Of a DNA stretch of 64,000 bases, positions 1 through 6,881 are shown one piece after another (the first letter of the stretch is position 1; the number at the start of each line of letters is the position of its first letter). Source of the stretch: Archangium gephyra (GTDB lineage: Bacteria > Myxococcota > Myxococcia > Myxococcales > Myxococcaceae); assembly GCF_001027285.1 (NCBI RefSeq), contig NZ_CP011509.1, forward strand, positions 9,324,501-9,388,500, written 5' to 3'. The notes beneath the pieces were generated by a model. The model ran no database searches, was not told where the DNA came from, and worked only from the letters and a program-made list of their open reading frames with translations. The position numbers and the translations under genes were made by a program.

Positions 1-139
1 CCTCCGCGGGCGTCAGGACCCCCGACAGCGCGAGCAGACAGACGATGGAGAGCGCCGTCACCTCGAGGGGGATCGTCTCGATGGAGAAGAGGACGATGCC
101 GATGAACACGATGGCCAGCACGAGTGCGATCCCGGTCAT
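1..139 (-). CDS. SLC13-type permease, N-terminal fragment
   Basis: The gene starts at 139 (ATG) and runs off the left edge, so only about 46 residues are visible. They form a hydrophobic segment (start MTGIALVLAIVFIG), a short loop with IETIPLEVTAL, a second hydrophobic stretch, and then SGVLTPAE. This start pattern is typical of SLC13/ArsB-like ion transporters (Na+/sulfate or Na+/dicarboxylate symporters of the inner membrane), which often carry TrkA-C domains later in the protein. The substrate cannot be judged from this piece. It is divergent from nothing recognisable and is followed on its upstream side by a degenerate stretch. Confidence 0.6.
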   Translation of the reverse strand, partial: MTGIALVLAIVFIGIVLFSIETIPLEVTALSIVCLLALSGVLTPAE

Positions 140-177
140 GACGAAACGCTCCTGGAGGACGTGCGCCCCCCTCCACT

Positions 178-523
178 TCAGGCCGGGAGCGCGTACCGAT
201 GGGTGATGGCGCCGAGGACCTGCCGGCGGCTGTCCGCGGCGGGAAGCTCATAGCGGTGCTCGATGGCGGAGACCTCCCGGGCGAGCTCGTCGTCACGAAG
301 GACCTGCCGTATCCAGCGCGAGAAGTCCCCATCCGCCTCGCAGCGCAGAGGGACCCCCCACGGCGCGGTGTGCCCTCCCGCGGGCCACACGTGCTCGGCG
401 CCGTTGACGACACTCCAGGAGGGTGCGCCGGCCCGAGCGCCGCAGTTGCTCGAGCGCCGTGTCGAGACGGCCGGCGGTTGCCAGGGTTCCATCCAGGCTC
501 AGGGCGAGGGCCAGGTAGCGCAT
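178..523 (-). pseudogene. Decayed HAD-family hydrolase remnant
   Basis: Reading from 523, the first residues (MRYLALALSLDGTLATAG) match the first motif of HAD/Cof-type phosphatases, where DYDGTLA is normal; here the nucleophile Asp is replaced (SLDGTL keeps only the second Asp). After about 36 residues the similarity moves into another frame (178-492), where VVNGAEHVWPAGG resembles the HAD motif AENGA. That frame ends at 178 after about 100 residues. The two frames together would be only the first third of a HAD protein of about 230-280 residues, so this looks like a frameshifted, truncated relic. The reading is by eye; a short unrelated protein is the alternative. Confidence 0.35.
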
Positions 524-1073
524 GGAGACCTCCATTTTCGGAGAGGGGGCGTGGGGAGGCGGCCACCACGGGCAGGCCCGGACCAGACGAATGCGCGGAC
601 GCCGGCATCACGCCGTGCGCACGCACCACTCCGGCCCGATCCGCTCGAGGGCGCACCAGACGAGGGCTCTACTTCGCTCAACGGCCGCAGCGCCTCCAAG
701 CCAGAAGGGGCAGGTCCTGTCAGGGGGGGAGGCTCCGGCCGCGATGTGGAGCAACTGGTCCGATTGTCGGACCAGTCGGCACGCCGCGCGGCCGGAAGGT
801 GCTCCGTGCTTTCATGCAAGAGCACCCCTGAAGGAACTTGCTTCCGCTGGCTTAGACGAGAGGAGCCGCGGCGCGAGCGAGGAGCCAGGCCGCGGCCCTG
901 TGGAGCACGCACGAGCGCCGGCACAGCCCAGCCCAGGACGTCTCTCTCTTGGAGTGGGCGGGTGGCTGCGGCATGTGCATCTCGGCGCTCCGGGGTCCAC
1001 GACGAGGCTCGGGCCCCATCGTCTTCTGGCCAACCCCTCTGACGCCCGGTTTCTTCCTGACGCGGGCGGCCCC
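524..1073. other. Stretch without a recognisable gene
   Basis: About 550 bases between the HAD relic and the terminator of the last needle gene. Open frames exist on both strands, as expected at this GC content, but none gives a recognisable domain, signal peptide or plausible codon pattern. The only structure seen is the inverted repeat at 754-776. Confidence 0.5.
754..776. promoter_or_regulatory. Perfect inverted repeat, possible GntR-type operator
   Basis: Arms ACTGGTCCGA and TCGGACCAGT are perfect complements separated by TTG. The half-sites resemble FadR/GntR-family operators (TGGTC-N-GACCA), although the spacing between the two outer halves is longer than usual. No T-run follows on either strand, which argues against a terminator. 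No gene start lies close by, so the target is unknown. Confidence 0.3.
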
Positions 1074-1127
1074 AAAAGCGAAACCGGCCCCGCGAAGCCT
1101 CTTATCGAGGACGCGAGACCGGTTCGG
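1074..1127 (-). terminator. Terminator of needle copy 1
   Basis: On the minus strand an outer stem of CCGAACCGG with CCGGTTTCG encloses an inner CCTC/GAGG hairpin with GATAA loop, followed by CTTTT. It lies 24 bases after the stop codon. Nearly the same hairpin follows each of the six copies. Confidence 0.75.
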
Positions 1128-1151
1128 ACTACCCGACTGCCAGAGGCTCTA

Positions 1152-1370
1152 TCAGCCGCCGATGTTGCGGATGACGGACATCGCCATCTCGTGCATCTGC
1201 TTCATCATCTGCGTGATGAGCTGGGTCAGCTCCTGCTCCTTCTGCATCTTCATCTGCGCCTCGAGGAACGGCTTCATCTCGGCGGGCGCCTTGTCCAGCA
1301 TGTCCTGCTGCGCGCCCGACAGCTTGCCCATGGCGCCCATTCCAGCGTTCGCGATCGAAGAGAGGCTCAT
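1152..1370 (-). CDS. sctF: T3SS needle-like subunit, copy 1
   Basis: Last copy of the array in the direction of transcription; protein identical to copy 6, where the family reasoning is given. GGAG lies 6 bases before the ATG. The unit has its own promoter-like site (1437-1463), a leader of about 60 bases and its own terminator (1074-1127), so it can be expressed alone. Confidence 0.65.
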   Translation of the reverse strand: MSLSSIANAGMGAMGKLSGAQQDMLDKAPAEMKPFLEAQMKMQKEQELTQLITQMMKQMHEMAMSVIRNIGG

Positions 1371-1436
1371 TGTGTTCTCCAGAATTTTCGAAGGGTTGGT
1401 ACCCGGCAGCTGCGCAGCAGCGGCCTGACAAATTGA

Positions 1437-1463
1437 TTATCGGTGCGGCCCGCGCGGAGTTTC
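1437..1463 (-). promoter_or_regulatory. Sigma-28-like promoter of needle copy 1
   Basis: Minus strand: GAAACTCC, 11 bases, ACCGATAA. The second box matches the FliA consensus GCCGATAA at 7 of 8 positions; the first matches TAAAGTTT only partly (AA and T), but is shared with the other sites in this window. An A-rich tract lies just upstream. The distance to the ATG is about 66 bases. Confidence 0.55.
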
Positions 1464-1555
1464 CTGCTTCTTTTCCGGGGCATTTTTTTCCCCGAGCCAC
1501 GCCGCTGCCCCGCTCCACGCACCACCCCCGAAGCGGTCAGGAACCGAGTAGCCCC

Positions 1556-1609
1556 AAAAGCGAAACCGGCCTCGCGAAGCCTCTTATCGAGGACGCGAGA
1601 CCGGTTCGG
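1556..1609 (-). terminator. Terminator of needle copy 2
   Basis: Same nested hairpin as after copy 1 (CCGAACCGG stem, CCTCGATAAGAGG inner hairpin, then CTTTT); one base differs in the lower arm. Confidence 0.75.
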
Positions 1610-1633
1610 ACTACCCGACTGCCAGGGGCTCTA

Positions 1634-1852
1634 TCAGCCGCCGATGTTGCGGATGACGGACATCGCCATCTCGTGCATCTGCTTCATCATCTGCGTGATG
1701 AGCTGGGTCAGCTCCTGCTCCTTCTGCATCTTCATCTGCGCCTCGAGGAACGGCTTCATCTCCGCAGGCGCCTTGTCCAGCATGTCCTGCTGCGCGCCCG
1801 ACAGCTTGCCCATGGCGCCCATTCCAGCGTTCGCGATCGAAGAGAGGCTCAT
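1634..1852 (-). CDS. sctF: T3SS needle-like subunit, copy 2
   Basis: Protein identical to the other five copies. It differs from copies 1 and 3 by silent changes near codons 28-30 (plus strand tctccgcagg against tctcggcggg). It has its own promoter-like site and terminator. The spacer before the next promoter is one of the longer ones. Confidence 0.65.
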   Translation of the reverse strand: MSLSSIANAGMGAMGKLSGAQQDMLDKAPAEMKPFLEAQMKMQKEQELTQLITQMMKQMHEMAMSVIRNIGG

Positions 1853-1918
1853 TGTGTTCTCCAGAATTTTCGAAGGGTTGGTACCCGGCAGCTGCGCAGC
1901 AGCGGCCTGACAAACTGA

Positions 1919-1945
1919 TTATCGGTACGGCCCGCGCGGAGTTTC
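1919..1945 (-). promoter_or_regulatory. Sigma-28-like promoter of needle copy 2
   Basis: GAAACTCC-N11-ACCGATAA on the minus strand. The spacer differs by one base from copy 1 (GT instead of GC before the second box), while both boxes are unchanged. Confidence 0.55.
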
Positions 1946-2040
1946 CTGCTTCTTTTCCGGGGCATTTTTTTCCCGGAGCCTCCACGCACCACCTGGCCCA
2001 GCTCCACGGCGTCACCAGCGGGCAGGAACCGAGTCGCCCC

Positions 2041-2094
2041 AAAAGCGAAACCGGCCCCGCGAAGCCTCTTATCGAGGACGCGAGACCGGTTCGG
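2041..2094 (-). terminator. Terminator of needle copy 3
   Basis: Nested hairpin identical to that after copy 1, followed by CTTTTGG on the minus strand. Confidence 0.75.
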
Positions 2095-2118
2095 ACTACC
2101 CGACTGCCAGAGGCTCTA

Positions 2119-2337
2119 TCAGCCGCCGATGTTGCGGATGACGGACATCGCCATCTCGTGCATCTGCTTCATCATCTGCGTGATGAGCTGGGTCAGCTCC
2201 TGCTCCTTCTGCATCTTCATCTGCGCCTCGAGGAACGGCTTCATCTCGGCGGGCGCCTTGTCCAGCATGTCCTGCTGCGCGCCCGACAGCTTGCCCATGG
2301 CGCCCATTCCAGCGTTCGCGATCGAAGAGAGGCTCAT
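2119..2337 (-). CDS. sctF: T3SS needle-like subunit, copy 3
   Basis: Protein identical to the other copies, and coding DNA the same as copy 1 as far as I compared by eye. Complete cassette with promoter-like site and terminator. Confidence 0.65.
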   Translation of the reverse strand: MSLSSIANAGMGAMGKLSGAQQDMLDKAPAEMKPFLEAQMKMQKEQELTQLITQMMKQMHEMAMSVIRNIGG

Positions 2338-2403
2338 TGTGTTCTCCAGAATTTTCGAAGGGTTGGTACCCGGCAGCTGCGCAGCAGCGGCCTGACAAAT
2401 TGA

Positions 2404-2430
2404 TTATCGGTGCGGCCCGCGCGGAGTTTC
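2404..2430 (-). promoter_or_regulatory. Sigma-28-like promoter of needle copy 3
   Basis: GAAACTCC-N11-ACCGATAA on the minus strand, identical to copy 1, 66 bases from the ATG. Confidence 0.55.
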
Positions 2431-2471
2431 CTGCTTCTTTTCCGGGGCATTTTTTTTCCCCGAGTCGCCCC

Positions 2472-2525
2472 AAAAGCGAAACCGGCCCCGCGAAGCCTCT
2501 TATCGAGGACGCGAGGCCGGTTCGG
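2472..2525 (-). terminator. Terminator of needle copy 4
   Basis: Nested hairpin as in the other units. One arm has GGCC instead of GGTC at the inner edge of the outer stem, which improves pairing (GCGAGGCCGG with CCGGCC). Confidence 0.75.
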
Positions 2526-2549
2526 ACTACCCGACTGCCAGAGGCTCTA

Positions 2550-2768
2550 TCAGCCGCCGATGTTGCGGATGACGGACATCGCCATCTCGTGCATCTGCTT
2601 CATCATCTGCGTGATGAGCTGGGTCAGCTCCTGCTCCTTCTGCATCTTCATCTGCGCCTCGAGGAACGGCTTCATCTCGGCCGGCGCCTTGTCCAGCATG
2701 TCCTGCTGCGCGCCCGACAGCTTGCCCATGGCGCCCATTCCAGCGTTCGCGATCGAAGAGAGGCTCAT
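2550..2768 (-). CDS. sctF: T3SS needle-like subunit, copy 4
   Basis: Protein identical to the other copies. Its leader is the most divergent: the GC-rich palindromic stretch found before copies 1, 2, 3 and 5 (GCAGCTGCGCAGCAGC on the plus strand) is replaced, yet the promoter boxes and the ribosome-binding region are kept. The gene is therefore probably still expressed, and the leader palindrome is not essential. Confidence 0.65.
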   Translation of the reverse strand: MSLSSIANAGMGAMGKLSGAQQDMLDKAPAEMKPFLEAQMKMQKEQELTQLITQMMKQMHEMAMSVIRNIGG

Positions 2769-2836
2769 TGTGTTCTCCAGGAATTTCGAAGGGTTGGTAA
2801 CTCAGTGGGGGGTGCAGCAGCTACCTGACAAACTGA

Positions 2837-2863
2837 TTATCGGTGCGGCTCGCGCGGAGTTTC
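2837..2863 (-). promoter_or_regulatory. Sigma-28-like promoter of needle copy 4
   Basis: GAAACTCC-N11-ACCGATAA on the minus strand, with both boxes intact although the leader downstream has changed. This conservation supports function of the boxes. Confidence 0.55.
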
Positions 2864-2959
2864 CTGCTTCTTTTCCGGGGCATTTTTTTCCCGGAGCCTC
2901 CACGCACCACCTGGCCCAGCTCCACGGCGCCACCAGCGGGCCAGGAACCGAGTCGCCCC

Positions 2960-3013
2960 AAAAGCGAAACCGGCCCCGCGAAGCCTCTTATCGAGGACGC
3001 GAGACCGGTTCGG
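2960..3013 (-). terminator. Terminator of needle copy 5
   Basis: Nested CCGAACCGG hairpin with inner CCTC/GAGG hairpin, followed by CTTTT on the minus strand. Confidence 0.75.
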
Positions 3014-3037
3014 ACTACCTGAGCGCCAGGGGCTCTA

Positions 3038-3256
3038 TCAGCCGCCGATGTTGCGGATGACGGACATCGCCATCTCGTGCATCTGCTTCATCATCTGCGT
3101 GATGAGCTGGGTCAGCTCCTGCTCCTTCTGCATCTTCATCTGCGCCTCGAGGAACGGCTTCATCTCGGCCGGCGCCTTGTCCAGCATGTCCTGCTGCGCG
3201 CCCGACAGCTTGCCCATGGCGCCCATTCCGGCATTCGCGATCGAAGAGAGGCTCAT
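3038..3256 (-). CDS. sctF: T3SS needle-like subunit, copy 5
   Basis: Protein identical to the other copies. At the 5' end it shares silent bases (gcattc on the plus strand) and leader bases with copy 6, so copies 5 and 6 are the closest pair next to the parent operon. Complete cassette with its own promoter-like site and terminator. Confidence 0.65.
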   Translation of the reverse strand: MSLSSIANAGMGAMGKLSGAQQDMLDKAPAEMKPFLEAQMKMQKEQELTQLITQMMKQMHEMAMSVIRNIGG

Positions 3257-3322
3257 TGTATTCTCCAGTAATTTCGAAGGGTTGGTACCCGGCAGCTGCG
3301 CAGCAGCGGCCTGACAAACTGA

Positions 3323-3349
3323 TTATCGGTGCGGCTCGCGCGGAGTTTC
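3323..3349 (-). promoter_or_regulatory. Sigma-28-like promoter of needle copy 5
   Basis: GAAACTCC-N11-ACCGATAA on the minus strand, about 66 bases from the ATG. It lies between the copy 6 terminator and copy 5. Confidence 0.55.
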
Positions 3350-3405
3350 CTGCTTCTTTTCCGGATCATTTTTCCCAGCGCCCCCCTCCCCCGCCCCACG
3401 GCGCC

Positions 3406-3461
3406 AAAAGCGAAACCGGCCCCGCGAGGCCTCCAGGGAGGACCGCGCGAGACCGGTTCGG
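3406..3461 (-). terminator. Terminator of needle copy 6
   Basis: Same outer stem (CCGAACCGG with CCGGTTTCG) as the others, but the inner part is different (CCTCC...GGAGG instead of the CCTC-GATAA-GAGG hairpin) and is two bases longer. Followed by CTTTTGG. The outer stem is what all six share. Confidence 0.75.
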
Positions 3462-3485
3462 ACTACCTGAGCGCCAGGGGCTCTA

Positions 3486-3704
3486 TCAGCCGCCGATGTT
3501 GCGGATGACGGACATCGCCATCTCGTGCATCTGCTTCATCATCTGCGTGATGAGCTGGGTCAGCTCCTGCTCCTTCTGCATCTTCATCTGCGCCTCGAGG
3601 AACGGCTTCATCTCGGCCGGCGCCTTGTCCAACATGTCCTGCTGCGCGCCGGACAGCTTGCCCATGGCGCCCATTCCGGCATTCGCGATCGAAGAAAGGC
3701 TCAT
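3486..3704 (-). CDS. sctF: T3SS needle-like subunit, copy 6 (operon-proximal)
   Basis: A 72-residue, helical, Met/Gln-rich protein (MSLSSIANAGMGAMGKL start, SVIRNIGG end). It has the build of SctF needle subunits (YscF, PrgI, MxiH; about 80 residues): a first helix, a Pro-flanked turn (KAPAEMKP), and a second helix of about 45 residues ending in a (I)IRNI-like tail, as in PrgI (AAIIQNFR). SctF monomers are exported and polymerise into the hollow needle. This copy lies 33 bases after the 201-residue gene 3738-4343 and has no promoter-like box of its own, so it is the parental operon copy. The family call is by length, turn position and tail, not by strong sequence identity; another secreted filament subunit is possible. 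Confidence 0.65.
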   Translation of the reverse strand: MSLSSIANAGMGAMGKLSGAQQDMLDKAPAEMKPFLEAQMKMQKEQELTQLITQMMKQMHEMAMSVIRNIGG

Positions 3705-3737
3705 TGTATTCTCCAGTAAATCCAGGGGGTTGGAAGA

Positions 3738-4343
3738 CTAGCCCTTCACCTTGCCGAGGGCGGGGTTCTTCATCCACGTCTTGAAGGACTCGAGCTGCTG
3801 CTGCTCGGACTTCGGGTCGGTGGAGGCGGCGGGCGCCGGAGCGGTCTCGGGGTTGAGCGTCATCTTGCGCTGCGAGGACGAGCCCTCGAAGCCATCCTTC
3901 ACGCCAGCGGCGGGGCGCTGGGCCGGCGCCGCGGGGGCACCACCCGACGCGGGAGCACCCTCGAGCAGGGCACCCACGAAGCCGGCCGGGACCGGCGGCG
4001 CGCCCTCGGGCCACTCCATCTGGCCGGTGAAGCCGACCGCGGCCAGACGCTCCTGCATGAACTCCACGACCTCCATGATGATGGTCGGGGGAGGAAGGAC
4101 CGGGTCCTTCGTGAAGCGAACGAACGCCTCCTTGACCTCGTTATAGAGGTTCGCGTTCAGCGGCACGCCCACCTTCGTGCTCGCGACCAGCTCGTGCATC
4201 TTGCGCAGCACCGGCTGAGCGGTACCCGTGGCGGTCTTGGCCTGCTTCTCCAGCGCGGCCAGCAGCTTCTCCCGCTTCGCCACCAGCTCGGGCGGCTCGG
4301 TAGGAAGGGGATACTCTTCGTTGGCGTTCTGCTTCTTCGACAT
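3738..4343 (-). CDS. T3SS-locus protein of unknown function, upstream of needle genes
   Basis: A 201-residue soluble protein without signal peptide or membrane segment. Residues 1-115 look helical (charged KREKLLAALEKQAK, then PPTIIMEVVEFMQERL). Residues 116-165 are Ala/Pro-rich and probably disordered. A short helix closes the protein (LESFKTWMKNPALGKVKG). It sits directly before needle copy 6 in the same transcription unit, so it may be a needle chaperone, a co-secreted component or a regulator. I do not recognise the family. CTGACA-N16-TAGAAA lies before the ATG (about 4355-4382) as a weak possible promoter. Confidence 0.7.
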   Translation of the reverse strand: MSKKQNANEEYPLPTEPPELVAKREKLLAALEKQAKTATGTAQPVLRKMHELVASTKVGVPLNANLYNEVKEAFVRFTKDPVLPPPTIIMEVVEFMQERLAAVGFTGQMEWPEGAPPVPAGFVGALLEGAPASGGAPAAPAQRPAAGVKDGFEGSSSQRKMTLNPETAPAPAASTDPKSEQQQLESFKTWMKNPALGKVKG

Positions 4344-4471
4344 GAGCGCGTCTCTTTCTACGGGGGGAGCGAGAAATGTCAGTGCACGGCGGCGCCCATG
4401 TTAGGGATGGATGGATTCCTGGATCAAGCCAGCAACCTCGGAAACCCATACCCGGGGAGTCATGCCCCGTC

Positions 4472-4948
4472 TCAGCGCTGGGTCAGCGCCGTCACCATCG
4501 CCTCGGCCTTGTGGGCCAGCGGCTCATCGGCATCCACCAGGGCGGGGATGCGGCGCAGATCCTCCAGCGCCTGCGCCTTCTGCCCCAGGGACAGGCGGAC
4601 CTCGGCGCGGCCCACGTAGGCCTGGGCATCCCGGGCATCCAGCTTGAGGGCCACGTCGTAGGCGGCCAGCGCCCCCTGCGGGTTGCCCGCCGCCATCTCC
4701 ACCACCCCGAGCGCCTTGGCGAAGTACGCATCCGCGGGGTTCACCGCGTAGAGGCCCTGGAAGAGCGTGCGCGCCTCGGCGATCCGGCCCTGGTAGAAGA
4801 AGATGTAGGCCGTCTTGGCGATGGCATACAGCTCATCGTCCGTGTAGCCGCGCACGTCGCGCAGCGTCGCCTTGCCCTCCGCCCAGCGCTGGATCATCGC
4901 GGTGAGGCGGGCCTCGTCCTGGGGGTTGTTGCTGTCGGATGCGGCCAT
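4472..4948 (-). CDS. LcrH/SycD-like TPR chaperone of the T3SS
   Basis: 158 residues; the ATG at 4948 excludes an out-of-family extension. Residues 40-145 contain three TPR-like repeats, beginning AIAKTAYIFFYQGRIAEA then LFQGLYAVNPADAYF and LGVVEMAAGNPQGAL. This is the layout of class II chaperones (SycD, LcrH, SicA, IpgC), which hold translocator proteins in the cytoplasm until export. No translocator gene is next to it here, so the client is unknown. It ends the SctU-side block; a gap of about 130 bases separates it from the next gene. Confidence 0.75.
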   Translation of the reverse strand: MAASDSNNPQDEARLTAMIQRWAEGKATLRDVRGYTDDELYAIAKTAYIFFYQGRIAEARTLFQGLYAVNPADAYFAKALGVVEMAAGNPQGALAAYDVALKLDARDAQAYVGRAEVRLSLGQKAQALEDLRRIPALVDADEPLAHKAEAMVTALTQR

Positions 4949-4952
4949 GGCG

Positions 4953-5429
4953 CTAGAACCCTTCCTCCTGCTGCTCCTCGCGCATGCGGCGCTGGATCTC
5001 CTGGACCTCGGAGTGGACCTGGCCCACCAGCGCCAGCATCTGCGCCTCGCGCTGCAGCAGGCCCTTGAGGCGCTCCAGGCGCTCCGGGGGCGCGTTGATG
5101 CGCGCCATGCTCCGCTCCAGCAGCTGCCGCTGATCGCTGTCACCCCGCCCCGCCACGCTGCCCAGGTAGGGCCGGTCCGAGAAGCCCTCCAGGTCCGCGT
5201 CGTGCCCCTTGGGGTTGGGCGGCGTGGGCAGCCGCAGCTCCTCGGAGGAGTGCGCCGGGCCAATGAAGTCCAGCAGCGCCGCCGAGGCGAGCGCCGGGCT
5301 CTTGGGGTTGCCCGCCTTGCGCTTCTTGCGGTCGAACTGCGAGGGCTCGACCAGCTTCTCGCGGACCGCACGGGGGCCGCCCCAGGGCCAGACGGGTGTT
5401 CTCGGGGGCTGATTGTTGATTTTGGCCAT
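4953..5429 (-). CDS. T3SS-locus protein of unknown function
   Basis: 158 residues, soluble. The first 95 residues are rich in Pro, Arg and Asn (MAKINNQPPRTPVWPWGG start), with a stretch LLDFIGPAHSSEELRLPTPP. The last 60 residues form a likely coiled coil (LERLKGLLQREAQMLALVG, then EVQEIQRRMREEQQEEGF). Four bases separate its stop from the TPR chaperone start, indicating translational coupling. The disordered N-terminus with C-terminal coiled coil fits an exported component or a chaperone client, but I do not recognise a family. Confidence 0.65.
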   Translation of the reverse strand: MAKINNQPPRTPVWPWGGPRAVREKLVEPSQFDRKKRKAGNPKSPALASAALLDFIGPAHSSEELRLPTPPNPKGHDADLEGFSDRPYLGSVAGRGDSDQRQLLERSMARINAPPERLERLKGLLQREAQMLALVGQVHSEVQEIQRRMREEQQEEGF

Positions 5430-5484
5430 GGCCTGGATTGAACCTCACTGCCGGGATGGGACGCCAGAGTCTACCCTACTCGAC

Positions 5485-5766
5485 TCAACGCTTGCCGCCT
5501 GCCTGCTGCTCCCGCTGGAGCTCGAAGATGAAGTTGAGGACCTCCGCGACGGCGTCGTACAGCTCCTCGGGGATCTCCTCGCCCACGTCGATGCGGTAGA
5601 GCGCGTTGGCCAGCGACACGTTCTTCATGACGGGGATGTTGTACTGCTTGGCGATCTCGCGGATTTTCTCCGCCTTGAGGCGCATCCCCTTGGCCACCAC
5701 GCGCGGCGCGGTGTCCTTCTCCTTGTCGTACTTGATCGCGATGGCCATCTCGGCGTCGTCACTCAT
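5485..5766 (-). CDS. Free-standing SctU/FlhB C-terminal-domain protein
   Basis: 93 residues that align along their full length with the part of SctU (5802-6866) that lies after its autocleavage site. MAIAIKYDKEKDTAPRVVAK matches VAVALKYDKDADVAPKVLAK, and EEIPEELYDAVAEVLNF is almost the same in both. The NPxH cleavage motif itself is absent. FlhB-like C-terminal-only proteins (FhlB/FlhX type) are known beside some flagellar systems and can stand in for the cleaved fragment of the export gate switch. Here the gene lies 35 bases after sctU, probably by tandem partial duplication, and may tune substrate switching. Confidence 0.8.
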   Translation of the reverse strand: MSDDAEMAIAIKYDKEKDTAPRVVAKGMRLKAEKIREIAKQYNIPVMKNVSLANALYRIDVGEEIPEELYDAVAEVLNFIFELQREQQAGGKR

Positions 5767-5801
5767 GGGAACCTCGCGTCAGGGACAGGGGCGGGGCCGC
5801 T

Positions 5802-6866
5802 TCAGGCCCGGGCCGCCGGAGTGGGATTCTTCAGGCCGTAGACGAAGTTGAGCACCTCGGCGACGGCGTCATACAGCTCCTCGGGGATCTGCTCGCCCAC
5901 CTCCACGCGCAGCAGGGCGTGCGCCAGGGGCACGTTGCGCAGCGTGGGCACGTCCAGGTCGCGCGCCAGGGCCTTGATGCGCTCGGCCTTGAAGTCCAGG
6001 CCCTTGGCCAGCACCTTGGGCGCCACGTCCGCGTCCTTGTCGTACTTGAGCGCCACGGCCACGTGGTCCGGGTTGGTGACGATGACGTCCGCGTCCTTCA
6101 CGGCCTCCATCTGCGCGCCTTCCAGGAGCTCGTGCGCCATCTCCTTGCGCTTGGCCTTGTTGTGCGGATCGCCCTCGCTCTCCTTGTATTCCTTCTTCAC
6201 GTCCTCCTTCGACATCATCTGGTCCTTCATGTACGACTTGCGCTGCCACCAGACGTCGAAGATGCCGAAGAGGAAGAACACCATGCCCACGCGCACGGCG
6301 ACGCGGTAGGTGAGCTCGCCCATGATGGCGAGGATGGTCGGGACGTCCCGGCGCACCGTCTCCACCACCAGGGGCATGGAGTCGCGCACCACGCCGACGG
6401 TGACGTAGGCGGCGATGCCGATCTTCGTCAGGTTCTTGATGATCTCGACGATCTGCTTCTTGGTGAAGAGATTCTTCAACCCCTCGATGGGGTTGAGCTT
6501 CTCCAGCTTGGGCATCAGCGGATCCATCGTGAACAGCGAGCCCACCTGGAGGAACTCCACCAGGCCGCCCATGACGGCCACGGCCGCCACGATCGGCACG
6601 GTGAGCAGGAGCACCGCGTTGAGCCCCATGGTCATGAGCTGACCGGTGGCCGCCGCGATGTTCTCCGGGTGCGCGATGTGATCGAAGCTGAAGTGGAACA
6701 GCTCGGTGACCCGCTCCTCCACGTTGGACCAGGTGGCCTTGACCACGCCCAGGCCCACCACGAAGCCGAACACGGCCGTCAGGTCCTTGCTCTTCCAGAC
6801 CTGGCCCTTCTTGCGGGCGTCGTCGAGCTTCTTTTGTGAGGGTTCTTCTGTCTTCTCGTCGGACAT
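5802..6866 (-). CDS. sctU: SctU, T3SS export-gate switch protein (YscU/FlhB family)
   Basis: 354 residues, normal family length. The N-terminus EEPSQKKLDDARKKGQV is the family signature. Four membrane segments follow to about residue 210, then a charged cytoplasmic linker and the autoprotease domain. The cleavage motif reads NPDH (in VIVTNPDHVAVALKYD) instead of the usual NPTH: Asn, Pro and His are kept, Thr is Asp. Family members cut themselves between Asn and Pro, and the event changes specificity from early (needle, rod) to later substrates together with SctP. Next to sctT, with 15 bases between. Confidence 0.92.
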   Translation of the reverse strand: MSDEKTEEPSQKKLDDARKKGQVWKSKDLTAVFGFVVGLGVVKATWSNVEERVTELFHFSFDHIAHPENIAAATGQLMTMGLNAVLLLTVPIVAAVAVMGGLVEFLQVGSLFTMDPLMPKLEKLNPIEGLKNLFTKKQIVEIIKNLTKIGIAAYVTVGVVRDSMPLVVETVRRDVPTILAIMGELTYRVAVRVGMVFFLFGIFDVWWQRKSYMKDQMMSKEDVKKEYKESEGDPHNKAKRKEMAHELLEGAQMEAVKDADVIVTNPDHVAVALKYDKDADVAPKVLAKGLDFKAERIKALARDLDVPTLRNVPLAHALLRVEVGEQIPEELYDAVAEVLNFVYGLKNPTPAARA

Positions 6867-6881
6867 GGAAGGGACCCTGGA

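Larger units (their letters stand above)
1074..3704 (-). repeat. Six-unit tandem array of needle-like gene cassettes
   Basis: Six direct repeats with periods of roughly 430-490 bases. Units 1-5 each contain a promoter-like site, leader, 72-codon gene and terminator hairpin. Unit 6 has gene and terminator but shares the upstream operon. All six encode the same protein. The DNA differs at a few silent sites and more in the spacers, for example an insertion of about 50 bases before the terminator in some units. Copies 1-4 share one leader type (TGTGTTCTCC on the plus strand) and copies 5-6 another (TGTATTCTCC), suggesting stepwise duplication from the unit next to the operon. Confidence 0.9.

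Noticed and set aside
1100-1106. TTATCGAGG inside each terminator read as another sigma-28-like box
   Set aside because: It is part of the hairpin loop, lacks the AACT box and does not precede a gene.
949-1428. Plus-strand open frames opposite the needle copies, repeated at each copy
   Set aside because: They are mirror images of the minus-strand gene in another frame. They repeat only because the DNA repeats, have no ribosome-binding sites and code for odd Cys/Ser/Phe-rich chains.
1074-3704. Assembly artefact from repeated needle cassettes
   Set aside because: Copies differ by silent changes, spacer length and leader sequence, so they are real separate units; a miscount of copies cannot be excluded without long reads.
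4441-4470. Terminator after the LcrH/SycD-like chaperone gene
   Set aside because: Only a short CGGGG/CCCCG stem with no T-run is seen. Read-through into 3738-4343 is possible, so no terminator is claimed.
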